The notes beneath the pieces are model-generated. The model saw only the letters and a list, made by a program, of their open reading frames with translations. It had not been told where the DNA came from and did not search any database. Of a stretch of 64,000 nt of DNA, positions 52,559 through 61,302 are shown one piece after another; positions within the stretch are counted from its first letter, which is position 1, and each line of letters opens with the position of its first letter. A program made the translations under genes and the position numbers. Source of the stretch: Ascidiaceihabitans sp023955215 (GTDB lineage: Bacteria; Pseudomonadota; Alphaproteobacteria; Rhodobacterales; Rhodobacteraceae); the NCBI GenBank assembly GCA_943788345.1, contig CALSPX010000006.1, forward strand, positions 62,001 to 126,000, given 5' to 3'.

Positions 52559-52850
52559 TGGCGGTCTCCCTACGTTCTAATGGTGCATTGCCTGACGCAT
52601 CGGTCAACCCTAGAACCCAAATTATGCGCTCAATTCATGCTACCAACGAACCAAACGAGGTCGCGCCCGAATTACAACCGCAGACAGAGAACTCACCCCA
52701 GAAGGGAAAATAACCGTAAAAAAAACCTTTTTGCCCCCCAAAAGGCCGACAATTGGACCATATCCTACAAAATTTTACCATATTGTAGGGGTATCCCCAA
52801 CCCAGAACCCACCAACAAAAGGTGGAAGCGAGCAATTGAGGATAACGTAA
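52559..52850. other. AT-rich divergent intergenic region with hairpins and repeats
   Basis: A 292 bp gap between the MoxR gene and the gene at 52851. CCTTTT (52726-52731) and AAAAGG (52740-52745) form a hairpin that on the minus strand is followed by eight T residues. CCTACAA (52764-52770) and TTGTAGG (52783-52789) form a second inverted repeat. ACCATAT is repeated exactly 20 bp apart (52757 and 52777). No gene is seen. Confidence 0.5.
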
Positions 52851-53789
52851 ATGCAAGACGATCTAAGCGTATTCGACACGTCTTTGGCCGATCTGCCTAA
52901 CGGGCCATGGCTTCAAAAAATCTCAGAGATTTCTGAGGAACATGGTTATTTTCAAGCCCTCGGAAAACGTCATTTTGCGACATTCGTTGGTAAAAAACCG
53001 ATCCTTTTGGTCACCTTTGAGACTGTTGCGACCCTTCGCGCTACTTCACCAAACTCACATCCTTTTGGGTGGGAGTTGTTCAAGGAAAATGGCTGGTCAC
53101 ACCTAAGCATTATTTCGGATGGAGACACGTGGTTTCGCGATCCAAAGGTCTATGCCTACTTCGACCGTTTGGTTGATGACGGGTTTTTTGATGATTTTGA
53201 TCAAGTCGTCTTTTATGGCGCTGGCCCGTGTGGATATGCCGCCGCCGCTTTCTCGGTTGCGGCACCAGGTGCGACCGTTGTTGCAATCCAGCCTCAAGCG
53301 ACTCTCGACCCACGGGTAACTGAGTGGGACGATCGCCATGTGAAAATGCGGCGGACAGATTTCACCAGCCGTTACGGATATGCGCCCGATATGCTAGATG
53401 CAGCCGAACAAGCATATGTGATTTACGATCCATATGAGCGGTTAGACGCAGCTCATGCAGCCATGTTTACGCGCTCAAATGTAAAAAAATTCCGCGTCCC
53501 TAATCTTGGGGCCTCATTGCAGTCTGTGTTGATAAAGATGGAAATTCTTAAGCCTCTCCTTTTGGCTGCAGGTGGTCACAACTTGACGAATCTTAAGTTC
53601 GCGAAACTGCTACGAGCGCGGCGCGATGATAGATCGTATCTTCATAAAATCATGGAGAAATTGGATACAAAAGAACGTGACACCTTCACTCGTGCCGTGT
53701 GCAATCACGCTCCCATTTCCCAAGGCAGAGCCCCTCGTTTCGAACGCAAATTGAAAGCTTTGGATGCAAAACTCATAGCTGAGGACTAG
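52851..53789 (+). CDS. Conserved protein of unknown function, possibly alpha/beta-hydrolase-like
   Basis: A 312-residue protein with a clear ATG and a GAGGA ribosome binding site 8 nt before it. A central strand-turn-helix VVFYGAGPCGYAAAAFSVAAPGATVVAIQPQA (about 123-154) looks like a nucleophile elbow or nucleotide-binding turn, and WSHLSIISDGDTWFRDPKVYAYFDRL (about 80-105) precedes it. I recall that relatives in Rhodobacterales are often annotated as phosphoadenosine phosphosulfate reductases, but the typical PAPS reductase motifs are not visible. There is no signal peptide. It lies between a divergent MoxR gene and pyrC, 34 bp before the latter. Function is not known. Confidence 0.7.
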   Translation: MQDDLSVFDTSLADLPNGPWLQKISEISEEHGYFQALGKRHFATFVGKKPILLVTFETVATLRATSPNSHPFGWELFKENGWSHLSIISDGDTWFRDPKVYAYFDRLVDDGFFDDFDQVVFYGAGPCGYAAAAFSVAAPGATVVAIQPQATLDPRVTEWDDRHVKMRRTDFTSRYGYAPDMLDAAEQAYVIYDPYERLDAAHAAMFTRSNVKKFRVPNLGASLQSVLIKMEILKPLLLAAGGHNLTNLKFAKLLRARRDDRSYLHKIMEKLDTKERDTFTRAVCNHAPISQGRAPRFERKLKALDAKLIAED

Positions 53790-53822
53790 CCTAGATCAGC
53801 CCTGCGTGCTAACGCGCGGGGC

Positions 53823-54860
53823 ATGACATCACAGATTACGCTTAAACGCCCCGACGACTGGCACCTTCACCTGCGCGACGGCAATATGCTGCACGCAGTC
53901 CTGCCTTCTACTGCCACACATTTTGCACGTGCGATTATCATGCCGAACCTTGTTCCGCCTGTAGTTACATCAGCAGATGCAGCAGGCTATCGCGATCGCA
54001 TACTAAGCGCGTTGCCCGAGGGGTCCACCTTTGAGCCTTTGATGACGCTGTACCTAACCGAACAAACCGATCCTAATGATGTCGCCGCGGCCCATGCCTC
54101 TGGCCTGATCAAGGCAGTGAAATTGTATCCTGCAGGCGCGACTACAAACTCTGCCTCAGGAGTCAGCCATTTCGACAGCGTACGACCAACGCTTGAACGA
54201 ATGGCTGAAATTGGTTTGCCGCTTTGTGTGCATGGCGAGGTCACCGACAGCGATATCGACATTTTCGATCGTGAAGCGGTATTTATCGATCGTGTCCTAG
54301 ACCCCATTCGTCGCACCACACCGGGTTTGCGCGTGGTTATGGAACACATCACGACCTCAAATGCGGTTGAGTATGCGCGCAGCCAAGACGACACCCTGGG
54401 TGCAACGATCACCACACACCACTTGGTCATCAACCGCAATCACATCCTAGCTGGCGGGATCAAGCCGCACTACTATTGCCTGCCTGTCGCAAAGCGCGAA
54501 GAGCACCGTCTTGCATTGCGCGATGCAGCTACATCTGGTGAGGCCCGCTTCTTCTTAGGAACCGACAGCGCGCCACACACCGATGCGAACAAGTTGTTGC
54601 CTTGTGGCTGTGCCGGTTGCTTTACTGCACCAAATACAATGTCGATCCTCACCCAAGCGTTTGAAGAAGACAGCGCACTCGAAAAATTAGAAGGATTCAC
54701 TTCCCTGAACGGCCCTGCATTTTATGGTCTGCCAGTGAATGAAGACACGATAACTTTGACTAAGGGTGATCCAGTCACCTACCCAAGCCATGTTGAAACA
54801 CCTGACGGCCCTGTCACGGTTTTCGATCCGGGCTTTGATCTGAATTGGCGCGTTGAGTAA
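53823..54860 (+). CDS. pyrC: Dihydroorotase
   Basis: Zinc enzyme that closes dihydroorotate in pyrimidine synthesis. The 345-residue protein is the class II (E. coli-like) type: DDWHLHLRDGNML (about 11-23, metal-binding His pair), LKAVKLYPAG-like IKAVKLYPAGATTNS (about 97-111, carbamylated Lys), LCVHGEVTD (about 137), TTHHLVINRNHI (about 199) and FLGTDSAPHTDANK (about 240-253, catalytic Asp). pyrE follows after 45 bp in the same direction, so pyrCE is a likely operon. Confidence 0.96.
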   Translation: MTSQITLKRPDDWHLHLRDGNMLHAVLPSTATHFARAIIMPNLVPPVVTSADAAGYRDRILSALPEGSTFEPLMTLYLTEQTDPNDVAAAHASGLIKAVKLYPAGATTNSASGVSHFDSVRPTLERMAEIGLPLCVHGEVTDSDIDIFDREAVFIDRVLDPIRRTTPGLRVVMEHITTSNAVEYARSQDDTLGATITTHHLVINRNHILAGGIKPHYYCLPVAKREEHRLALRDAATSGEARFFLGTDSAPHTDANKLLPCGCAGCFTAPNTMSILTQAFEEDSALEKLEGFTSLNGPAFYGLPVNEDTITLTKGDPVTYPSHVETPDGPVTVFDPGFDLNWRVE

Positions 54861-54905
54861 AACGCGCTTGTTCCAAATTAAGACTGCCGACACAAAGGAC
54901 ACGAA

Positions 54906-55586
54906 ATGATCCCTACAAGCTACCCAGACGCAAAAGAAATGGCCCGCCTGACCGCCCGCATGCTGCTTGAAATCAAAGCCGTGCACTTTAACACTGCAGA
55001 GCCATTCACGCTTGCTTCAGGGCTACCAAGCCCAACATACATTGATTGCCGCAAACTTATCAGCTATCCGCGCATTCGCTCAACTCTGATGGATTTTTTA
55101 ACTGTCACCACAATGCGCAACGCAGGGTTTGAAGCCTTCGACAACATCGCAGGTGGTGAAACCGCAGGGATTCCATTCGCAGCTCTCGTTGCGGAACGGA
55201 TGGCACTTCCAATGACCTATGTTCGCAAAAAGCCAAAAGGTTATGGCCGCAATGCACGCATCGAAGGTCAAATGAATGAAGGTGAACGTGTTTTGCTGGT
55301 CGAAGACCTGACAACTGACGGTGGTTCAAAACTGTCATTTGTTGATGCGATTCGCGAAACAGGCGCATCCTGTGCCCACACAGCTGTGATTTTTTACTAC
55401 GGTATTTTTCCTGAAACGGAAAAGACCTTGGGCGATCATGGGGTTGACCTGCATTACCTTTGCACATGGTGGGACGTTCTGGCCGAAGCTAAGGACTCGG
55501 GTGCGTTTGATGCCGAAACGATCAAAGGCGTCGAAGCCTTCCTAAACGACCCACGTGGCTGGCAAGAATCCAATAAAAAACCCTAA
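54906..55586 (+). CDS. pyrE: Orotate phosphoribosyltransferase
   Basis: Makes orotidine monophosphate from orotate and PRPP. The 226-residue protein has FTLASGLPSPTYIDCRKLISYP (about 36-57), MTYVRKKPKGYGRNARIEG (about 104-122) and the PRPP-binding RVLLVEDLTTDGGSKLSFVDAIRETG (about 128-153). It is slightly longer than enteric PyrE at the C-terminus, as in other alphaproteobacteria. It is downstream of pyrC. An 11 bp perfect inverted repeat lies 8 bp after its stop. Confidence 0.95.
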   Translation: MIPTSYPDAKEMARLTARMLLEIKAVHFNTAEPFTLASGLPSPTYIDCRKLISYPRIRSTLMDFLTVTTMRNAGFEAFDNIAGGETAGIPFAALVAERMALPMTYVRKKPKGYGRNARIEGQMNEGERVLLVEDLTTDGGSKLSFVDAIRETGASCAHTAVIFYYGIFPETEKTLGDHGVDLHYLCTWWDVLAEAKDSGAFDAETIKGVEAFLNDPRGWQESNKKP

Positions 55587-55593
55587 GAAAAAC

Positions 55594-55636
55594 ACCGTAT
55601 CTAGGGTCGGAGTTAACTTTTGATTCTAGATACGGT
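55594..55636. repeat. Perfect 11 bp inverted repeat between pyrE and dnaB
   Basis: ACCGTATCTAG (55594-55604) and CTAGATACGGT (55626-55636) are separated by 21 nt that include GTTAAC. The plus strand has no T run after it, so it is not a typical terminator for pyrE; on the minus strand it is followed by T-rich sequence. It lies 108 bp before dnaB. Confidence 0.8.
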
Positions 55637-55743
55637 ATGCTTCCCCCCAAGCGAAACATATCCACAAGATATCCAGATTGCGCTGCCCCACCTTTGACGT
55701 TTAAGACAAACGCTAATACCGCTGGGGGGCATACGGGGACACC

Positions 55744-57246
55744 ATGAACGAAATTAGCAGCATTCCAGTATCCGGCATCCCTGAAGTTCAGGCCGCTGAA
55801 ACTATGCCTCACTCTATCGAGGCAGAACAGCAATTGCTGGGCGCAATTCTGACCAATAATGATGTATATGACCGTATTGCTTCGATCATTGGCGAAAAAC
55901 ATTTTTATGAGCCAGTTCATGGCCGCATCTTTGACATCGCCGCTGCTCGCATTGCGAAAAACAACCTAGCCAGCCCTGTAACCCTCAAATCCTTCATGGC
56001 AGATGATGAGGGGCTTAACGAACTTGGTGGCGCAGCTTACCTTGCCCGCCTTGCAGGTGCCGCAGTCAGCGCCTTTGCTTTACGTGACTATGCGCAGATG
56101 ATTTACGATCTGGCTGTGCGCCGTGACTTGATCCTTTTGGGCCGAGACATCAGTGCCAAAGCCGCGCAAGTGAACGTGGATTCTGAGCCGCGTGAACAAA
56201 TCGTTGAAGCCGAACAACAACTTTATAAGCTAGCCGAACAAGGCCAAGCAGAAAGCGGTTTCCAAAGCTTTCTGAAGGCTGTGACCGAGGCCGTGAACCT
56301 AGCAAACACCGCATATCAGCGTGATGGTGGCATGTCTGGCATCTCGACAGGCTTGATCGATATGGACAAAAAGCTGGGCGGCTTGCACCCGTCTGACCTT
56401 TTGATCCTCGCTGGTCGCCCATCCATGGGAAAAACTTCACTTGCGACCAACATCGCGTTCAACGTGGCCAAAGCCTACAAAAAAGGCAAAAAGCACGATG
56501 GATCTGAGGGTGCTGTAGAGGGCGGCGTTGTAGGCTTTTATTCCCTTGAGATGAGCGCGGACCAGTTGGCGGCACGTATTCTATCTGAAGCGTCCCAAGT
56601 ACCATCTGAACAAATTCGTCGTGGTGACATGACCGAAACAGAATTCCGTCGCTTTGTTGATGCGGCTAAGTCGCTTGAGGCATGTCCTCTGTTCATCGAT
56701 GACACTCCTGCTCTACCCATCAGCCAATTGGCGGCACGTGCCCGCCGCCTGAAGCGGACGCATGGTCTGGATGTGTTGATCATCGACTACCTTCAGCTGG
56801 TGCGTGGCACAGGACGTTCCGAAAACCGTGTGAACGAAATTTCCGAAATTACGATGGGCATGAAAGCGATTGCCAAAGAATTGCAGATCCCTGTGATCGC
56901 GTTGTCGCAGCTTTCGCGTCAGGTTGAAAACCGCGAAGATAAACGCCCACAACTCTCTGACCTACGTGAATCGGGTTCAATTGAGCAAGACGCCGACGTT
57001 GTTATGTTCGTATACCGCGAAGAATACTACAAAGAGCGTGAAAAGCCGGGCGATCACGATCTTGAAGCTATGGCACGCTGGCAAGAGGAAATGGAACGTC
57101 TTCATGGGCGCGCCGAGGTTGTTATTGGTAAACAACGTCACGGTCCAATTGGCACTGTTGACCTTTCCTTTGAAGGTAAGTTCACACGCTTTGGCAACCT
57201 TGCACAGCCTTGGCAAGACGGTGGACGCGACGATCAAGAGTTCTAA
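55744..57246 (+). CDS. dnaB: Replicative DNA helicase
   Basis: Hexameric replicative helicase of 500 residues. The N-terminal primase-interacting domain begins PHSIEAEQQLLGAILTNNDVYDRI. The RecA-like C-terminal domain has Walker A LAGRPSMGKTSLATNIA (about 222-238), Walker B LDVLIIDYLQLVRG (about 341-354) and ALSQLSRQVENREDKRPQLSDLRESGSIEQDADVVMFVYR (about 383-423). A 40-residue insertion-like stretch (KKGKKHDGSEGAVEGG) follows Walker A. No intein is present. It is monocistronic by spacing. Confidence 0.96.
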   Translation: MNEISSIPVSGIPEVQAAETMPHSIEAEQQLLGAILTNNDVYDRIASIIGEKHFYEPVHGRIFDIAAARIAKNNLASPVTLKSFMADDEGLNELGGAAYLARLAGAAVSAFALRDYAQMIYDLAVRRDLILLGRDISAKAAQVNVDSEPREQIVEAEQQLYKLAEQGQAESGFQSFLKAVTEAVNLANTAYQRDGGMSGISTGLIDMDKKLGGLHPSDLLILAGRPSMGKTSLATNIAFNVAKAYKKGKKHDGSEGAVEGGVVGFYSLEMSADQLAARILSEASQVPSEQIRRGDMTETEFRRFVDAAKSLEACPLFIDDTPALPISQLAARARRLKRTHGLDVLIIDYLQLVRGTGRSENRVNEISEITMGMKAIAKELQIPVIALSQLSRQVENREDKRPQLSDLRESGSIEQDADVVMFVYREEYYKEREKPGDHDLEAMARWQEEMERLHGRAEVVIGKQRHGPIGTVDLSFEGKFTRFGNLAQPWQDGGRDDQEF

Positions 57247-57318
57247 TTGCAGCCGTTATCCAGCGGCATAAAACAGATTTCCTCTTGACCCCACGCACCG
57301 CCCTGTCAAAACCGAATT

Positions 57319-58354
57319 ATGGGTACAGCTAGACTAACAATCGATCTAAACGCCGTCGTCAACAATTGGCGCGCTTTGGATGCAATGACAAACTGCGAAA
57401 CCGCTGCTGTTGTTAAGGCAAATGGCTATGGCTTGGGCGCGCCCTCCGTGGCGCGGGTTCTTGCAAAAGCAGGAGCACGTACATTTTTCGTGGCGGCTGC
57501 TGAAGAAGGCGTGATTTTAAGGTCTGCCCTTGGTTCTGGCCCAACGATCAACATATTTTCCGGCCATATGGACGGCGACACCGATATCATTCGTAGCTCA
57601 GAATTAACGCCAATGATCAACTCCGTTGACCAAATGTTGCGCCACGTCGAGGCATTGCCGGCGGCCCCATTTGGTATTCAGTTGGACAGTGGCATGAACC
57701 GCCTGGGGATGGAACCTGAAGAATGGTCCGCTGTGCGCGATATCGCACTTGCACAAAACCCAACACTGATCATGTCCCATTTGGCATGTGCTGACGAACC
57801 TGATCATCCTATGAATGCCCAACAACTAAAAACCTTTCGCGAGATGACCGATGGATTAGATGTACCATGTTCATTGGCGGCTACTGGTGGTGTTTTACTT
57901 GGGTCAGATTATCACTTTGACATGACCCGACCCGGTATCGGGCTTTATGGCGGAATGCCCTACGAAGGTGCGCAATCTGTCGTCACATTGGATATTCCTG
58001 TAATCCAAACCAGAAAAGTTGCTCAAGGCGAAACAGTGGGTTACGGCAATCGCTGGGTCGCCGGAGCAAGACAGCACTGTTGCAACAATTGCAGCTGGCT
58101 ATGCTGACGGTCTTATCCGCGCGATGGGCAACGGCGCAAGCCTTTATGCGGGTGACATCCAAGTTCCTGTCATTGGACGTGTTTCGATGGACCTCATTAC
58201 AGCAGATATTTCCCACCTGCCAGAGGAGCCCACGATCCTGCAATTGTTGGGCACACATCAATCCGTTGATGACGTGGCTGATTTTGCGGGAACCATAGGC
58301 TATGAAATCCTTACCTCTATGGGCAATCGTTACGCACGGACTTACCTAGAATGA
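57319..58354 (+). pseudogene. alr: Alanine racemase gene with a one-base frameshift
   Basis: Converts L-alanine to D-alanine for peptidoglycan. The first frame (57319 to about 58062) encodes the PLP-binding barrel: DLNAVVNNWRALD, AAVVKANGYGLGAPSVARVL with the PLP lysine (about 34), and QLDSGMNRLGMEP. The second frame (from about 58063) encodes the rest: STVATIAAGYADGLIRAMGNGASLYAGD, IGRVSMDLITADIS and GTIGYEILTSMGNRYARTYLE. Removing one G from CCGGAG at 58063-58064 joins the frames into one normal 344-residue racemase. Both halves are otherwise intact, so the break is recent or a sequencing error. The stop overlaps mlaE (ATGA). Confidence 0.85.
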
Positions 58355-59124
58355 AGCTATTAGCTGCCATAGGTCGCGCGTTTCTTGGGCTTTTGGCGGC
58401 CATCGGGCGTATCGCCATTTTTGCAGGGCAAACGCTTGGTCATATTGTTCGCGGACCATTCTATCTGCGTGAACTAGCCATTTCTTTTTTGAACATCGGC
58501 TGGCTGTCCCTGCCCGTTGTTGGGCTGACTTCTCTGTTCACGGGTGCCGCGCTGGCGTTGCAGATCTATGCAGGCAGTGCCCGATTTAGTGCAGAAGCTG
58601 TGGTTCCCCAAATCGTAGCCATCGGCATGGTGCGCGAACTTGGCCCCGTTCTGGTTGGGCTGATGATTGCCGCGCGTGTCACCTCGTCAATCGCTGCTGA
58701 AATCGCGACGATGAAGGTTACTGAGCAAATCGATGCTCTTGTCACATTGTCCACACACCCCATGAAATATCTGACCGTTCCACGTGTTTTGGCCGCTACG
58801 ATTGTTGTTCCATTGCTGGTTGCTGTCGGTGACATCATCGGCATCTTCGGTGGATACGCCGTGGCAACAGGCACACTAGGGTTTAATCCTGCGGCTTATA
58901 TCCGGAACACCTTAGACTTTTTAGAACTGAAAGACGTTGTGTCTTCACTCGCCAAAGGTGCGATGTTTGGATTCATTGCTGCACTGATGGGATGCTATTA
59001 CGGCATGAATTCTGGCCGTGGCGCGCAGGGCGTTGGCAGTGCAACCAAAGGATCAGTGGAAGCGGCCGCAGTCTTGATTTTAGGTGCGAACTTCGTTCTG
59101 ACGGGGGTATTTTTCTCAATATGA
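58351..59124 (+). CDS. mlaE: MlaE-family ABC transporter permease
   Basis: A 257-residue inner-membrane permease of the lipid-transporting Mla family. The MlaE domain covers nearly all of it: FTGAALALQIYAGSARFSAEAVVPQIVAIGMVRELGPVLVGLMIAARVTSSIAAEIATMKVTEQIDAL (about 60-130) is the conserved core, with four to five later hydrophobic helices. It works with an ATPase encoded by the next gene (ATGA overlap) and probably a membrane-anchored MCE-domain subunit that is not in the window. Role: phospholipid traffic that maintains outer-membrane asymmetry. Confidence 0.92.
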   Translation: MKLLAAIGRAFLGLLAAIGRIAIFAGQTLGHIVRGPFYLRELAISFLNIGWLSLPVVGLTSLFTGAALALQIYAGSARFSAEAVVPQIVAIGMVRELGPVLVGLMIAARVTSSIAAEIATMKVTEQIDALVTLSTHPMKYLTVPRVLAATIVVPLLVAVGDIIGIFGGYAVATGTLGFNPAAYIRNTLDFLELKDVVSSLAKGAMFGFIAALMGCYYGMNSGRGAQGVGSATKGSVEAAAVLILGANFVLTGVFFSI

Positions 59125-59867
59125 TCGAACTTATTGGCGTCACAAAATCTTTTGGAAACAACCATGTACTGCGCGGTGTTGACCTCACTGTAGATCGCGG
59201 AACATCCTTGGTAATTATTGGTGGCTCTGGAACAGGTAAATCAATCACAATCAAGTCTGTCCTTGGTTTGGTCACACCTGACGCAGGGAAAATAACTGTG
59301 GATGGTCAGGACGTCACCCAGACCGATCGCGACGCGTTCTTGGCTCGTTTTGGCATGTTGTTCCAAGGTGCAGCGTTGTTCGACAGTCTTCCCGTTTGGC
59401 AGAACGTTGCTTTCCGTCTTTTGCGCGGCTCACTCAAACGCCCAAAGGACGAGGCCCGACAGATCGCTATAGAAAAGTTACGGCGCGTTGGGTTGACCCC
59501 AGATGTAGCAGACAGATTGCCCGCGGAATTGTCTGGCGGGATGCAAAAACGTGTTGGCCTTGCCCGTGCCATTGCGGCGGATCCTGAAATTATCTTTTTC
59601 GATGAACCAACAACGGGCCTAGACCCGATCATGGCAGGCGTCATCAACGACTTGATCCGCGAAATCGTTGTAGAAATGGGCGCGACTGCCATCACCATCA
59701 CCCATGACATGACATCTGTTCGTGCGATTGCTGACAATGTGGCGATGTTACATGACGGCGTTATTCAATGGGCTGGCCCAGTTGGCGATATTGATACGTC
59801 GGGTGACCCCTACCTTGACCAATTCATCCATGGTCGCGCAATCGGCCCTATTGAAGCGGTCCGCTAG
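59121..59867 (+). CDS. mlaF: MlaF-family ABC transporter ATP-binding protein
   Basis: A 248-residue ATPase with Walker A VIIGGSGTGKSITIKSVLG (about 33-51), the signature LSGGMQKRVGLARAIAADPEIIFFDEPTTGLDP (about 136-168, signature plus Walker B) and ITITHDMTSVRAIADNVAML (switch His, about 195). ATG 59121 overlaps the mlaE stop and fits the family; the frame upstream overlaps mlaE and is not used. It powers the MlaE permease. Confidence 0.94.
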   Translation: MIELIGVTKSFGNNHVLRGVDLTVDRGTSLVIIGGSGTGKSITIKSVLGLVTPDAGKITVDGQDVTQTDRDAFLARFGMLFQGAALFDSLPVWQNVAFRLLRGSLKRPKDEARQIAIEKLRRVGLTPDVADRLPAELSGGMQKRVGLARAIAADPEIIFFDEPTTGLDPIMAGVINDLIREIVVEMGATAITITHDMTSVRAIADNVAMLHDGVIQWAGPVGDIDTSGDPYLDQFIHGRAIGPIEAVR

Positions 59868-59905
59868 GTCGCCCATATCCATATGGTATTAGAAGTAGGT
59901 TTCCT

Positions 59906-60349
59906 ATGTTGCGCTATACCAATCTGTCCCTTTTGATCCTTTATCCCATTGCGTGGTTTGCCCCACTTTTGAATGCTGGGTTGCTCCCATTGTTTGGTCT
60001 CAAAGAAATCAGCGTAATGAGTGGCCTGCAATCCTTGTGGGAAACCGATTTGTTTCTTGCCTTGGTGGTAACCGTTTTTGCTTTGTTTGCTCCCTACGCA
60101 AAGACCGTCGGCTTGGCATTGTTGCATTGGAACTTGTTGAGCAGAAAACTGCTACCCACACTCCACATCCTTGGAAAACTAGCCATGGCAGATATCTTTT
60201 TAATCGCGTTGTACATCACCCTGTCCAAGGGAATCGGTATAGGACGCATTGAAACCGCATGGCGGCTCTATTTGTTCACCGCGTGTATCATCGCGTCACT
60301 TCTGGTGTCCCTTTACAGTAAACAGTCCGAACCAAAAGCAATTGATTGA
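59906..60349 (+). CDS. Half-size PqiA-like membrane protein
   Basis: A 147-residue protein with four hydrophobic segments (NLSLLILYPIAWFAPLL, LFLALVVTVFALFAPYA, LAMADIFLIALYITLS, LYLFTACIIASLLVSLY). LGKLAMADIFLIALY resembles the W-x-M-x-D-V-F-x-V motif of paraquat-inducible protein A, which usually has two such halves and about 400 residues. It lies directly after mlaEF, and PqiA proteins are linked to MCE-type lipid transport, so a common role is plausible. Family assignment is moderate. Confidence 0.7.
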   Translation: MLRYTNLSLLILYPIAWFAPLLNAGLLPLFGLKEISVMSGLQSLWETDLFLALVVTVFALFAPYAKTVGLALLHWNLLSRKLLPTLHILGKLAMADIFLIALYITLSKGIGIGRIETAWRLYLFTACIIASLLVSLYSKQSEPKAID

Positions 60350-60438
60350 ACTCATATTTGCAACAATTCTGATAACTTGCCCGCTTTTTCAGTGAAAATG
60401 ACCTGAAAAAATAATTTTTCCCCTCGCGCGAGCAACTA

Positions 60439-60458
60439 ATAAGCGTATATTCGCTTAT
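60439..60458. promoter_or_regulatory. Candidate operator before the membrane coiled-coil gene
   Basis: ATAAGCG (60439-60445) and CGCTTAT (60452-60458) form a perfect 7+7 bp inverted repeat around TATATT. It lies about 34 bp before the GTG start at 60492. Size and symmetry fit a dimeric regulator site; the regulator is unknown. Confidence 0.4.
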
Positions 60459-60491
60459 CAACAATCTAACGCTTCTGGGGGAGGGTCTGAC

Positions 60492-61253
60492 GTGTTGCAA
60501 TTGAAGGCCTTGGCCTTTGTTATTCAGTATTTGATGCAAAGACTCGCTTTGCTTGTGTTCGCAACTGCGTCCTTAGCAATTTTGTGCGCTACCATCGCAG
60601 CAAGCTTTGGCATTTTGCCTTGGATCCAAATGAACTTACGCTGGGACGGACTAACCGTACCGAACGCAGGTATGTTTGTTCAGATTGGCATAACCATCCT
60701 TGCCGCTGGCATCTGTTTCTTTCTTCCGTCGAACAGCCGCATTATTCAACTTGAGAACTCGCACCGTCAATTTTCAATTGGTATGACTGATGTCTCACGC
60801 GCTTATGGTGCGGTCCATGCGGAAGATCGCGGTGATGCTTTTCGCCTTAGCAATGAATTTGACAGCGTGCGCGAGCGCCTCGCGTATCTGCGCGATCACC
60901 CAGATCTATCGTCTCTAGAGCCCACTGTTTTGGAAGTTGCAGCGCAGATGTCGCATGTTTCTAAAGAGCTGGCCGAAGTATATTCAAACGATCGCGTGAC
61001 GCGCGCACGCGGTTTTTTGGAGCAACGTCAATTCGAATTGCAACAATTCAACGAACGCTTGGGGCAAGCCAAAATGGTAAGCACCGAATTGAAGCATTGG
61101 CTGCACGAAATTGAATTGGAAGAGTCAGTTGCTGCGGCCCAATTAGAGCGCCTTCGCGAGGAGCTAAAAGACGTCTTACCAGAATTGGGCATCGAAACAG
61201 TTGTGCGTGCAGACAACACCGTTGTTGAGCTGACACCGAAAGCTGCTGAATAA
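60492..61253 (+). CDS. Membrane protein with C-terminal coiled coil, function unknown
   Basis: A 253-residue protein with two N-terminal membrane helices (LALLVFATASLAILCATIAASFGIL, about 17-41; MFVQIGITILAAGICFFL, about 60-77). A long helical, charged region (about 85-235; ERLAYLRDHPDLSSLEPTVLEVAAQMSHVSKELAEVY and FELQQFNERLGQAKM) likely forms a coiled coil. The start is GTG at 60492 with GGAGGG 6 nt before it. Relatives are sometimes labelled DNA repair proteins, probably by proximity to radA 49 bp downstream; nothing in the sequence shows this. Confidence 0.75.
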   Translation: MLQLKALAFVIQYLMQRLALLVFATASLAILCATIAASFGILPWIQMNLRWDGLTVPNAGMFVQIGITILAAGICFFLPSNSRIIQLENSHRQFSIGMTDVSRAYGAVHAEDRGDAFRLSNEFDSVRERLAYLRDHPDLSSLEPTVLEVAAQMSHVSKELAEVYSNDRVTRARGFLEQRQFELQQFNERLGQAKMVSTELKHWLHEIELEESVAAAQLERLREELKDVLPELGIETVVRADNTVVELTPKAAE

Positions 61254-61302
61254 GTGTCAATTAGGTTTTGACCCCGCGCGATAGCTCAGGCACATAAGCC
61301 CT

